Assembly: GCF_003473485.1 (NCBI RefSeq)
Contig: NC_053042.1
Coordinates: 37,414,762 to 37,478,761, forward strand
Direction: 5' to 3'
Length of the DNA: 64,000 nucleotides
From: Medicago truncatula
Taxonomy: Eukaryota; Streptophyta; Magnoliopsida; Fabales; Fabaceae
This document shows, in pieces, positions 26,828 to 37,320 of this stretch. The position numbers were made by a program, and so were the translations under genes. Numbering within the stretch: position 1 is the first letter of the stretch; the number at the start of each line of letters is the position of its first letter. The notes under the pieces were generated by a model. The model did not search any database and was not told where the DNA came from. It saw only the letters and a list, made by a program, of their open reading frames with translations.

Positions 26828-28570
26828 CTATTTCATTCTCAGAATCAGTGCAATTCTCTTGGCAACACAATATGCAATAGACTGAATAGTTATCATGGGA
26901 TTGATACCTATGGCAGTTGGAAACAAACTTGCATCACACACAAATAGTCCTTCAGCTTCCCAATTCTGTCCATTTTCATCAACCGTGCCTTCCTTATCAG
27001 TGATTCCTATCCTACAACTCCCCATCTGGTGAGCAGATGCATACATATTCCAAGTTTCTTGATGTGACATTGGTCCTTCTGCTGCGTAAACCGATTCCAC
27101 GAACTTATTCAATTCCATTTCATTAGTTCCACTACAAACAATTCTCTGTCCATCACTTCTGTGAGTACCTACCTCAACTGCTCCAGCTGCTATAAGTATC
27201 CTCAGCGCCCGCTGAAGTCCGTGCTTCATGTTCTCTTTGTCGAATTCTTCATCTAACTCATAGTTTATCCTACCCTCGCTCTTCACCTCTCCACAGCCTT
27301 TGTCCTGAATAATTGTGATGAAATGAACAGTCCTCGAATATCTTAGCATTCTTTCTTTGAAGTCGAATCCGGATTCCCAAGGAATCATGGTAGAAAATGC
27401 GCCTGGTCCTAGTGATGGAGTTTCAATTATAGCTCTTACTTTAGAGTCATCATCTGATAGCACTTTGTGTACAGAAGTTATTATTCCTCCCTCATAGCTT
27501 TTACCCTTGAGATCAGACATTGTGTCTGGAAAATGTCCCCACGTCATTAGCACCGGATGAAGATGAAGGTGTCGGCCGATATTCTTATTCTTTAATCCAC
27601 TAGAGATCATTAAAGGTGGCGTGGAAAGTGCTCCACATGATGAGATTGTTGCTTTGGCCTCAACTTGAATTTTCTATGTGATGTTTTCTGTTAAAACATT
27701 TGCCATAACTCCTAAACATTTCTTTCTTCTCACACATCCTTCCTTGTTATTCTCCAAAATAAACTTTTCAGCTTTGCATCTTGTTAGTATTACAGCACCG
27801 TGTTCCACAGCATCGACAAGCCATGTAACATCGGTCCCTTGTTTTGTTTATCTCCTTTTGTACAACCATAGTTACAAGAACCACAGTAATGATGCTCTGA
27901 TGAATTTCTCGGCACATAATCGACTTGAAGACCAAGTTCGTTACAACCTTTTCGGAGAACTTGATTCTGAAGTCCTTCAACCACACAAGTATCAGTTACA
28001 CTGATCCTCTCACACACTGTGTCCATAGCATAAAGATATTCCTGGCTTGAAAAGAGTGGGAGATTATGATTCTCTGACCAATCTGTTAGCACATAATCCG
28101 GTGTTTTAATCGATGCTGACCAATTAACAGCAGAACCACCACCAATTGTTGAACCTGCTAGAAGAACTATTTTTCCATCCGATGTTGCAAAAGTTCCTCC
28201 TTGTTCATAAAGCTCATTCAAAGAGGAACCTTCTAGAAGAAAAATCTCTTGGAGTAAAATAGTTACCCTTTTCAAGAACAAGTACTTTGAGGCCTGAACT
28301 TGCAAGAACAGCAGCTGCAACTCCTCCACCGCAACCGGAACCGACAATTACCACATCACATTTCACTTTGAGGATGTTGCTATTAGCATCTATATCAATT
28401 TCAAGACCTTTATTGGAAAGAGATTGTGCCAGACTCAAATCATCCTCATTCATAGCTTCCACTATTCCCTTTTCAAGAGGCCTCTCTTTTTGAATATTAC
28501 TTGTGCTCTCATCATTGTCAACATGATAACCAATGGCTTCCCATGCTTGGTTTTCACCATTCTCATCATA
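26828..28570 (-). pseudogene. FAO: Long-chain fatty alcohol oxidase (FAO), truncated pseudogene
   Basis: Remnant of a GMC-family long-chain alcohol oxidase, a flavoenzyme that oxidises fatty alcohols in the omega-oxidation pathway. The C-terminal 580 or so codons remain as one exon, out of about 750 in intact plant FAOs. A splice acceptor (GCATGCAG) precedes it at 28571, but no N-terminal exon is recognisable upstream. Conserved parts in order: the FAD-binding [17 protein letters not shown] near 28310-28360; [15 protein letters not shown] near 28100-28145; [17 protein letters not shown] near 27865-27920; [20 protein letters not shown] near 27570-27620; and [10 protein letters not shown] and [11 protein letters not shown] near the end. 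The frame is broken three times: a shift near 28233-28238 (after RDFSS), a 1-base loss near 27834-27838 (at the TDVTW motif) and an in-frame TAG at 27674-27676. Conservation between breaks is high, so inactivation looks fairly recent. Confidence 0.9.
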
Positions 28571-29640
28571 CTGCATGCATACAAGTAATGTGAATATTCC
28601 ATCACAAACACAATAAAAAGAAATAAAGGACACTTTTTATCTAAACCTTTAATGTCACATTGAAAATACAAGCAGGCAATCACACAAGATCACCATTGAG
28701 AAGAAAAACAAGCAAAGCAAGGAAGAAAAAACTGTTTTGACAAAGAGTGGAAAAAATAGAAATCTTGCTTTGTTGCAAATTCTTCCAGAATATGTTTGGT
28801 CCCTACCATATGATTATGAGTTTTATAAGACAATATCTTTTTGATCTAAAGCCAAAATATGTTAAAAAAGACTATTCAGATAATATGATTCATTATTGTC
28901 CTCCTGCATATGATTCATGATTCATTATTGTTCTCCTATATTCACAGACTAAACATCATTATTGCTTTGTTGTGTTCTACAACCTTTCAACAGAGAATTC
29001 ACTCTTTTGCTTCAACCTTTCAACCAAAAATATCATTATTCTGCTCCAATCTTTAAATCCTCATTCATCACAAAGTAAATCAATACTCTATTGTAACCTT
29101 CAAACTCACATTCAAAGTATAAGCAAACAAAAACATAAGCTCACCAAGAAAGAAGAAAAGCAAGCCAAGATTTGAGGTATTCATAGGAGCAAGAGATTCA
29201 AAAATCACAAAATCACATATTTTGGGTTGAAAACCATCCATATTTGTGTTTTTCATTACTCAACAACATGCAAGCATCCATCCCTTCTCTTTCTTCTTCC
29301 TTGTGGAATTTGAAATTCCACAACGATGGCAACATTAATTCCATCCTCTTTCCGAGATGATCGTTTCCTAAATTTTGAGCCTTTTAATACATGATTTTTG
29401 AAATTAACATGTTGAGGATCTCATCCTCCAACTACTTATCAAATATACTATAACTAGAATGATTAAATTATAGTAATGATTAACTTTTTTTTTGGTTACA
29501 TAGTAATGATTAACTTAATTGTTCAGTTATATTTTTTCCGTTGGTTTTTACTACTTTTTTAATTGTTCAGTTTTATCTTTTTCTATCAAAGTTTGCTTGT
29601 CTTTGACATGTTTATGATTCTTGTTTCATATTTGTTTAAT

Positions 29641-30141
29641 GGGTTAAATATGTTTTTGATCCCTATAAATATGTCAACTTTTCGTTTTAGTCCCTCTAAA
29701 ATTTTCTTTTAACTTTTAGTCCCTATAAAATTTTCAATCACTACTTTTGGTCCCTATTTTTAATTTAATTTTTGTATTTTTTAATGAAATTGTGCAGAAA
29801 TGTGTCAAATATTCTAAAAACAATTCCTAAAAAAATTTTAGATTTTTTTAACAAAACACAAATTAAATATGAATTTTTAACCATAAACAATATAAAAATT
29901 CATATTAAATTCATATTTTGTTAAAAAATTCTTAATTTTTTTTGGAGTCATTCTTATAATATTTTGAATTTTTCTGAAAAATTTTATTAAATAATATGAA
30001 TTCTACATATAAGTTTAATTTAAAAGAGGGATCAAAAATGAAGATTGAAAACTTTATAGGGACTAAAAGTTGAAGAAAATTTTTAGAGGGACTAAAATGA
30101 AAAGTTGACATATTTATAGGGACCAAAAACATATTTAACCC
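29641..30141. mobile_element. Mutator-like MITE with 9-bp target duplication
   Basis: Long inverted repeats start GGGTTAAATATGTTTTTGAT and end, on the other side, in CAAAAACATATTTAACCC. Both arms carry repeated TAGTCCCT/GGTCCCTA phrases over about 120 bp and enclose an AT-rich core. The flanks are exact 9-bp duplicates, TTGTTTAAT at 29632-29640 and 30142-30150, the size made by Mutator-like transposases. It is non-autonomous; no transposase is present. The sharp duplication suggests it is younger than its neighbours. Confidence 0.88.
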
Positions 30142-30318
30142 TTGTTTAATTTATTAGCTTTGCAGAATAGAAATCATTATTGTTTTGTTGCAATCTCTGA
30201 TACTCTGTATAGACTATTCTGACATAGTGTGTGTGCAAAATAGGAATTATTATTGTTCTATTGTATTCTACTAAAAAAAGTTACTCTTTTGCTACAACAA
30301 CCTTCGAAAAAACACTTT

Positions 30319-31136
30319 GGGTCTGTTTGGTTAACCCCAAAAAAGAGCTTTTAGCTTTTAGCTTATAGCTTATAAGCTTGTTTGATAAAAAAAGCTCTGT
30401 TTGGTAACACTTTTTCACCATGAGCTTATAGCTTATTTCACGAGCTTATAAGCTATTTTTCAGAAGCTATTCCAAGTAGCGTTTGAGCTTATAGTTTATA
30501 GCTTCTCACTTTTTCTTCCAATTTTACCCTTATTATTTCATTTAAATTGTATTTTTATCCATTATAATTTTTATAATAAGTTACGTAATAAAGACTACTA
30601 TCCCTTTATTCCAATTTTTGTATATATATCAGCTGACCTTTTTTTTTTTTTTTGAAAAAATATATACCTTCGTTTTTTTTTTTACGAAACAAAATACTAT
30701 TATTTTATTAGTGTTACTTTTTTTTTTTGAGGTAAGTGTTATTTTCTTTATTCTCTGTTATTAGTATTACTCTATTAGTGCTACCTTTTTTTTTGTTTTT
30801 GAGGTAAATGTTATTTTTTTTTATAAAGTGGAAACACTTAAATGATAATAAATATAAGATAAAATTTTAGTGAATAAAATTTAATTTAATTTATAATACA
30901 TAGGATATATTAAATTAATAAATTTAAAGTATTTTTTTAAAGAAAAATTAGTTTACAAAATTACAAATACTTAAATTAATGATATAATTTTTATTATAAA
31001 TTAAGAATACCCTTTGTGTCATTTTACATTTATCAGCTAGTTGAACCGCTATTTTTACCAAACACTTCAGTTAACTTATCAGCTATAAGCTATCAGCTAT
31101 CTTATCAGTTATCCGTTATTTTTATCAAACTGAACC
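30319..31136. mobile_element. MITE-like element interrupting the degenerate repeat
   Basis: The left end (GGGTCTGTTTGGTTAA) and the right end in reverse complement (GGTTCAGTTTGATAA) are imperfect inverted repeats. Subterminal TTATAGCTTATAAGCT-type words lie on the left, with TATCAGCTATAAGCTATCAG on the right. The interior is AT-rich and non-coding. It separates two halves of a degenerate repeat unit that resumes at about 31140 (TTCTGCAACCTTCAAAC). Confidence 0.65.
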
Positions 31137-32337
31137 TTTTTTCTGCAACCTTCAAACTAACATTTTAAACAAAATAAATTAACACTATTCTTCAACCTTT
31201 AAACACACATTCAAAATACAAGCAAACAGTCACACAACATCACTACTGAGAAGAAAACAAGCAATGCATTAGAAAAAAAAATTTGACAAAGAGTGGAATG
31301 AATCATTATGACAGAATGTGAACATAAAATGAATCATTATGTTCTATTGCATTCTACTAAAACAAATTCACACTTCTGCTGCAATCTTACAACAAAATAA
31401 CCATTTTTCTGCTGCAATCTTCAAAGTCACATTTGAGACAAAATAAATCAATACTCTTCTATAAACTTGAAACCCACATTCTAAACACAAAAAATCACCA
31501 TTGGGAAGAAAAACAAACAAAGCTTAGAAAAAATTATTTTGACATCAAGTGGACATAAAACATAATAGTACATAATATGAATTATTATTGTTAGGTTGCA
31601 TGCTACTAAAAAAAATTACTCTTGTCATTCCAAAAAATTCACTCTTCTGCTGCAACCTTTTAGACTCACATTCAAGGCAAAATAAATTATACCCATCTGC
31701 AACCTTCAAACCCACATTCTAAATACAATCAGACAAACAAAAAAGCTAACCACTGAGAAGAAAAACAAGGAAAACTATGAAAAAATCTATTTTGACACAG
31801 TGTGCATGATACATGACACAGTTGACCTTATTATATATACCAATACATAATTTTGAGTTTAAATATTTGAATAATATATTAGAAAAAATTATGAAAATTT
31901 GTTATTTTGAAAATACTCATCAAGACGAATCTAATGACATCTTATATGAAATTATTTATTTTTGTATATTAGTAGAAAAATATAGTCAAAGTAAATTAGA
32001 TCAAAATTACACATTTTTAAATGAATCATCTATTGCGAGACGGATGGAGTACGAAAAGAAAAAAGCAACAGTATCTTCTTAAAAGAGAGAGTATCTTGTT
32101 ATAATGAAAAAGGCATCTAACAAGGCATGCATGTCGACAGAGGTTGACTAAATGAAAGACCAAAATCCTGGTTGGAGATAGCAAAACGTGGCACATTATT
32201 AAGTACGCGTGTGAATGAATGAACACAGAACACTCTCAACACTTTAACTCTTTCTTGTCTTGTCTTTTTCTTCTTCTACTATAACACAACACAGTAATCT
32301 CTCATTTTTTCCAAAAATCTCTTCCACACTTTTTTTC

Positions 32338-34466
32338 ATGGCTTCCCTCAATCTCCTTCTTCACCCCTCAACTTCTCTCTCTCACCCCCTACTACCATTT
32401 TCTTCTTCATGTTCTTGTTTCTTTCCAAGAACCAACAGCATCAATGTTCTTACTCCAAAGGGTAAACATATCAAGCCTTCATCCCTTATTGTAAAAGCTG
32501 CTGCTGAAGCTGATATTTCAATCTCTGGCTCTATTCCAATTCCTTCTAATCCTTTTGATTCTACTTCCCCCTTGAAGTTCAATCTTCTGGTCAGTTTTTT
32601 TTCTTTCTTTTTTTCATTAGCTTAGCTTCTTTGGATGTTGATTTTTCTTAGCTTTTATTACACTTGTGTATGATTGCATAATAGAAATTGGGAAAATGAT
32701 TGGGGAAGTAGTAATAGATTACTGCCTTTGCAAAAGGAAAATATGTAGGTATAGGTCACAGTCACATGTTGAATTTATGTATTTGAAGTTCTTTGTTATA
32801 TCATACACATGTTAAAAAAAACTAAACAGTTCTAGGGGAATCTTTTGTGATTTTATGTAAGGTTTCTGATAGTTTTAGCCTTAGCAATTGGAAGCATTAT
32901 TAGGGATAAACAACTTGAGGGCCAATTTGGATTACCTTATTTGAGCTTATCTGCTAACACAAGCACTTGTTACACTATTTGGGATAACATATGACATGTT
33001 CATAAGATCTCGAGGATAACTTATGAAAACAGCTTATAGATTATATGAAAACAGTTTGACTGTATTTTATCTTTTGTTTTAGAAATAGCTTATTCATAAG
33101 CGCTTATGCTCTAAGCTGCAAAATAAGCTGTTTATCCAAACAGGGCAAGCGCTTGTAGTATAAACACTTGTATTATAAGCGCTTATGTATAAGTTATTTC
33201 TTTAACAAAAGTTATATTATAAGCGCTTATGTATAATTTATCATAAGCTATAAATTGTTTTCATTAGCTGTCATGGAGAGCTTATGGGTATAAGCTGAAA
33301 ACAAGTGCTTATGTTACAAAATCCTTACACAAATAAGTCAATCCAAGCAAATCCTTACACAACCACATAAGGCAATTGCCTGATATAGCACATTGATTTG
33401 GATTTTGGAATGGTGGTAAACTTATTTGTGATTTACAAAATGCTTTTATTGTTTTTTGTTTGTTATTTTATTTTCCCGAAACTCAATTCTCATGTTTGAT
33501 TTGGTAATGCAGAGTGCTGTTTCTGGGTTAAATAGAGGTCTTGCAGCAAGTGAAGAAGACCTACAAAAGGCAGACGCTGCGGCTAAGGAACTTGAAGATG
33601 CTGGAGGGTTAGTAGACCTCACAGATAACCTTGATAGGTTGCAAGGAAGATGGAAACTTATATATAGCAGCGCGTTCTCCTCCCGTACTCTAGGTGGGAG
33701 CCGTCCTGGACCTCCCATAGGAAGGCTCCTTCCTATAACTCTTGGACAGGTCTGCTACTACGAACCTCATATAATGACGTAATATTTGTGCTAATTTCTT
33801 AACCATCTTTCCTGGAAGAAATATATGATTTTTGACTGGCAGTTGCGGCTGAGAAACTTGTTAGATTATCACAAATTATGTTTTAGTCTGATTCTGGTCC
33901 TATGTGTGTGCTTTGATCTTCAAAACCGCTGTTCAATAATATGTTTATCAAATGTTTAACAACTGTTTTGCTTTTGCTATTAGGTTTTTCAACGAATTGA
34001 CATCTTAAGCAAGGATTTTGATAATATAGTGGATCTTCAGTTGGGTGCTCCATGGCCTCTACCACCCCTTGAAGTAACTGCCACATTAGCTCACAAATTT
34101 GAGCTCGTAGGTTAGTTTTATGCTTTCTACTTCATATACATGGTAGCTTTTGCATGATTTTTTTTCTTCTTCTATTTGCAAGATATCAAAATTGTAGTAT
34201 TGTACCATCTTGAGACTGCCTCTTTATTTTGTATGGTTTGTGATGATTCAGGATCGTCGAAGATCAAGATAATATTTGAGAAAACCACAGTGAAGACAAC
34301 TGGGACTTTTTCACAGTTGCCGCCTCTAGATTTGCCTCAAATTCCAGATGCATTGAGGCCACAATCTAATAGAGGAAGTGGTGATTTTGAAGTTACATAT
34401 CTTGACGCGGATACTCGCGTCACCAGAGGAGATAGAGGCGAGCTAAGGGTCTTTGTGATTGCATAA
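32338..34466 (+). CDS. FBN4: Fibrillin 4 / plastid-lipid-associated protein 6
   Basis: Plastid fibrillin (PAP/fibrillin family), a lipocalin-like protein associated with plastoglobules and thylakoids. FBN4 is known to be needed for normal plastoquinone loading of plastoglobules and for stress tolerance. Four exons, 32338-32589, 33513-33749, 33984-34110 and 34252-34466, give 831 nt and 276 residues (Arabidopsis protein about 284). The first ATG opens a Ser/Leu-rich, acidic-poor N-terminus of about 55-60 residues that reads as a chloroplast transit peptide. The PAP domain covers about 85-276: SAVSGLNRGLAASEEDL, LQGRWKLIYSSAFSSRTLGG, LPITLGQVFQRID, FDNIVDLQLGAPWPLPPLE, and the C-terminal GDFEVTYLDADTRVTRGDRG ending ELRVFVIA. 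These match FBN4/PAP6 rather than other fibrillins, from memory. Intron 1 holds a decayed MITE. Confidence 0.93.
32922..33355. mobile_element. Decayed Tourist-like MITE in FBN4 intron 1
   Basis: It begins GGGCCAATTTGGATTACCTT, close to the Tourist-like end seen at 16302 and 47480, and contains AAGCTGTTTATCCAAACAGG at about 33125-33146 plus many GCGCTTAT/ATAAGCGC words. A second outward-facing AAGTCAATCCAAGCAAATC lies near 33330. It looks like a rearranged or nested copy. It lies wholly within the intron, so the coding sequence is unaffected. Confidence 0.6.
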
Positions 34467-35669
34467 GTGACAATGCTTTTTATGATAGTATTGTCTTGCT
34501 AAATGTTGTTCAATATTGTAACATTGATATAGCCAACCCACACTATGGAGCTCCTAGGGTTTTTTGTTTAAGTGTAACATATTTAACCTTAAAGGAATAT
34601 TTGTTTATAGATAATTACATATGGTTGATAATATACACCCTTGAGATAACTCCTTTTCAGTTTTAGTCTCCAGTTACTTTGAAATTAAGTTCTATTTTGA
34701 GATAACACAGTCATTGGTGTGTCTTCACTTTGATATCAAATGCTATGTTGTTAATAGCATCAGAACTGCTTTATTTGATTGAAGGTTACAAATGCAGTTT
34801 ACGCCAAAAATTATCTCAACCTCTCTTTCTGGACAAACTAGCTTTTATCTATCTTGGTAATGCATGAATTTTCAAGTATAATATTTTAAATTGAAGAGTA
34901 AATTAAGTTCTATAATAAAATGATATTTATAAGAACATGGATTGTGTGATGCACATTGAAGAGTTACCATTCCTGCATAAAGATCATGACGATTCTGAGA
35001 AGTGTCTACACAAAACTGCTACATAATATTATTATGTTATTGTTAATTAGTAAGTTAGGAGCCAGTTACTCAATTAGTTGGTATAATTAAGTTATATAAA
35101 TAGGACTATTGAGTACATGATTATATAAACTCTAACTGTCATGCTAATGTCAATTTTTAACATTATCCACCATGAATCTGAACACACATTTAGTGTAAAT
35201 ACATCAGTTTGCTTATTGGAAGTTAAAAATAATTTTGCTTGCTAGTCTCAGTTTCACACTTTGACTAGTAGTGAAAAGTAGTTTTTGTGTTAGGTTTATA
35301 TTATCTTTTTTTTTTTTTGTTGAAACAAGGTTTATATTAACTTCTAGAGTAGAAAAATCAAAATATAAATCATTTGCTTAAAGTAAATTAAATAAAAAAT
35401 AATTTTCACTCAAAATGAATTTCATCAAGGACAAAACTTGGAAATAGTTCTATAGCTATCGACACACAATAACTAGTTTCAGCATTTAACTTTTTTCAAA
35501 CAAAAAAAGAAATTAGTTGCATTATTAACAATTTTTTAGTCAAAGCAATGAATACTCTTCTCCGTGTATTGGAGCGTGACAAGCTGCTATGGCATAGGAA
35601 TCTGCTGAAAGTAAAATTAGTTGCATGGAAAACCGGTGGCATTTAATCTAATTAATGACAACAAGAATA

Positions 35670-35850
35670 AAAAAACTTGTTAAACCGGGTTGGCTCTTGA
35701 ACCGGCCGAGTCATCAATTTTCAACAGATCTTACCGGTTTGCATCGATCTAAATGCATAACCAATCTAATGATTGGCTTGACCCAGTATATCCACTGGTT
35801 CTCGATCGGATCGGCTCGACTAGTCGGTTCGAACCAGTTTTTAAAACTAT
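35670..35850. repeat. CCGGTT-rich patch with imperfect terminal complementarity
   Basis: The left side (AAAAACTTGTTAAACCGGG) and the right side in reverse complement (AAAAACTGGTTCGAACCGA) are partly alike. In between are repeated AACCGG, GATCGG and CTCGA words unlike the surrounding AT-rich DNA. It is probably a small decayed DNA element. No target duplication was identified. Confidence 0.4.
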
Positions 35851-35989
35851 GTTTATCACCCAAAAAAAAATATCAAGGAACAAATGGAGTAATATTTTGG
35901 TTTGTACAAATAAAATTGTCATTAAGAAAAAACTGAGATTATTATATGTACTTGTTTACACCAAAAGTAATTACCATATTAGCTGACAT

Positions 35990-36530
35990 CGAGAGATAGA
36001 TAATTAAGTGTTAGACAAGTATCCTCCCAACTAATGGATCGATAGGCGAAGACAACTGAGTGAGGGAGAGATGATTCTTTATCAAGTATGTTGACCAAGA
36101 ACATGAGTCTGAAGAGTCTCAGGACCAAGAACATGAGTCTGAAGAGTCTCAGGATTTGTCAAAGCTTGATAGAACTAGACAATGAAGCTCTAGACGCTCG
36201 CTACATGTTTATACCACAACTAACCACAATGAGTGATGAGCAAGCGAGCACGTTTGAGGGAAGGTTGCTCACTAAGGACCTTTCCAACGGATCATGCTGG
36301 GAAGGAGAAAGATGATAGTCGAATGTGGGGCACCACGAACCCCTCAACGAGGAAAACCAACGCACTACCACGAAATTAGTTGAGTGAGGCTAGACACTAT
36401 AGGCCACGTCTTTTTGTCCGGTAGAAATCGATTTACTCTATACTACTCATTATGTACATTGAAAGGATATTTCAAGGGGCGTCTCAATGAAAATGTGGGC
36501 GCTGCTCTAATACTGAAATGGATCGCTAAT
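35990..36530. other. Unclassified segment with 30-bp tandem duplication
   Basis: This segment is clearly less AT-rich than its flanks. At about 36090-36150 a 30-bp unit (ACCAAGAACATGAGTCTGAA plus 10 more bases) occurs twice in direct repeat. Frame 36088-36315 is open across it, but the protein resembles nothing I know. It could be a scrap of a larger transposable element. Confidence 0.4.
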
Positions 36531-37116
36531 AAAAAAACTAGAGGTTATTTAAACAAATAATTAGAATATTTTTTTGCTTCTACAAAATACAATTAGAAAT
36601 TTTCTGTTGTCAATTAAAATCACAAGTTAACAATAAGCATTATTTTAATTTTAGTTTGTTTTGTTGAATATTTTGTTGTTGTTTGTGGATGTGCAAACTA
36701 AGCCTATCTTGTCAATTTACTTTGTTATATTTGTTTCTCAAATATAATTAGATGCACGTGTAAAAAAGTGTTTATACTTAGGACGTATACTAATTCAGTC
36801 TAAATTTTTGGGATTTACTTTTCATATATTGATGGTGTAAAACTTTTTTACGCATGTATAATGTATTCAATCAATTTTATTTTAAAATTGTTAAGAAAGA
36901 AAAGAAATTGATAGAAATATAGAACATTGAATAAGATTTATTTTTTGGTTACATAAACAAGTATATGCACGAGAAAGAAAGAAAAAATTACCATTGAAAA
37001 GAAAAACTTCTTCTTTTTTTTTTTTTTGAGGGAGAAAAGAAAAACTTCTAAAATAGTGTAATTGTGAAAATATTAAAATTTCCTCACTCATTAAAACTTT
37101 TGGAATGACATATAGA

Positions 37117-37138
37117 CCGTTAGAGACTGTAACGGCTA
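37117..37138 (+). promoter_or_regulatory. Pair of MSA-like (mitosis-specific activator) cores
   Basis: CCGTT at 37117-37121 (AACGG on the other strand) and CTGTAACGGCTA at 37127-37138 carry the AACGG core of the MSA element, which three-repeat MYB factors use to switch on genes in G2/M. They lie about 190 bp before the KIN10A start, in opposite orientation. The second copy fits the consensus YCYAACGGYYA except near its 5' edge. The placement suits a cytokinesis kinesin. Confidence 0.55.
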
Positions 37139-37320
37139 TATTTTTGTTAAACTTCAAAACCCTCTTTTTTCACCATAACTCTCTCTACTTTCTCTTTCTC
37201 TATCATCATCTTCTTCTTCTTCATCTTCAATCTTTTCTCTCAACTGGGTCACTGATTCAACACAAAAGATTCAATCTTTCTTCCATTTCATTTCTGGGTT
37301 TTACTTCAAAATTCACATTC

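Larger units (their letters stand above)
28640..31800. repeat. Field of degenerate repeats beside the FAO pseudogene
   Basis: A theme recurs about five times: CTGCAACCTTCAAA..., then an A-rich stretch with ACATTC and ATACAAGCAAAC, then CACTGAGAAGAAAAACAAGC, then TTTTGACAAAGAGTGGA, then GAATCATTATTGTT. Copies are at about 28640-28745, 28960-29165, 30170-31310 (interrupted by the element at 30319-31136), 31310-31560 and 31560-31800. The units are diverged and AT-rich, and code for nothing recognisable. Their origin is unknown; a decayed tandem array or a multiplied piece of one element are both possible. Confidence 0.55.
34467..37116. other. Intergenic between FBN4 and KIN10A
   Basis: FBN4 3' UTR and then AT-rich spacer. 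It holds a CCGGTT-rich inverted-repeat-like patch (35670-35850) and an unclassified, less AT-rich segment with a 30-bp tandem duplication (35990-36530), both listed separately. Confidence 0.5.

Noticed and set aside
37105-37320. Upstream in-frame ATG extending KIN10A by 72 residues
   Set aside because: The extension is rich in Phe/Leu/His and unlike the family; MAPTPSSS at 37321 matches the known N-terminus. The region is better read as promoter and leader.
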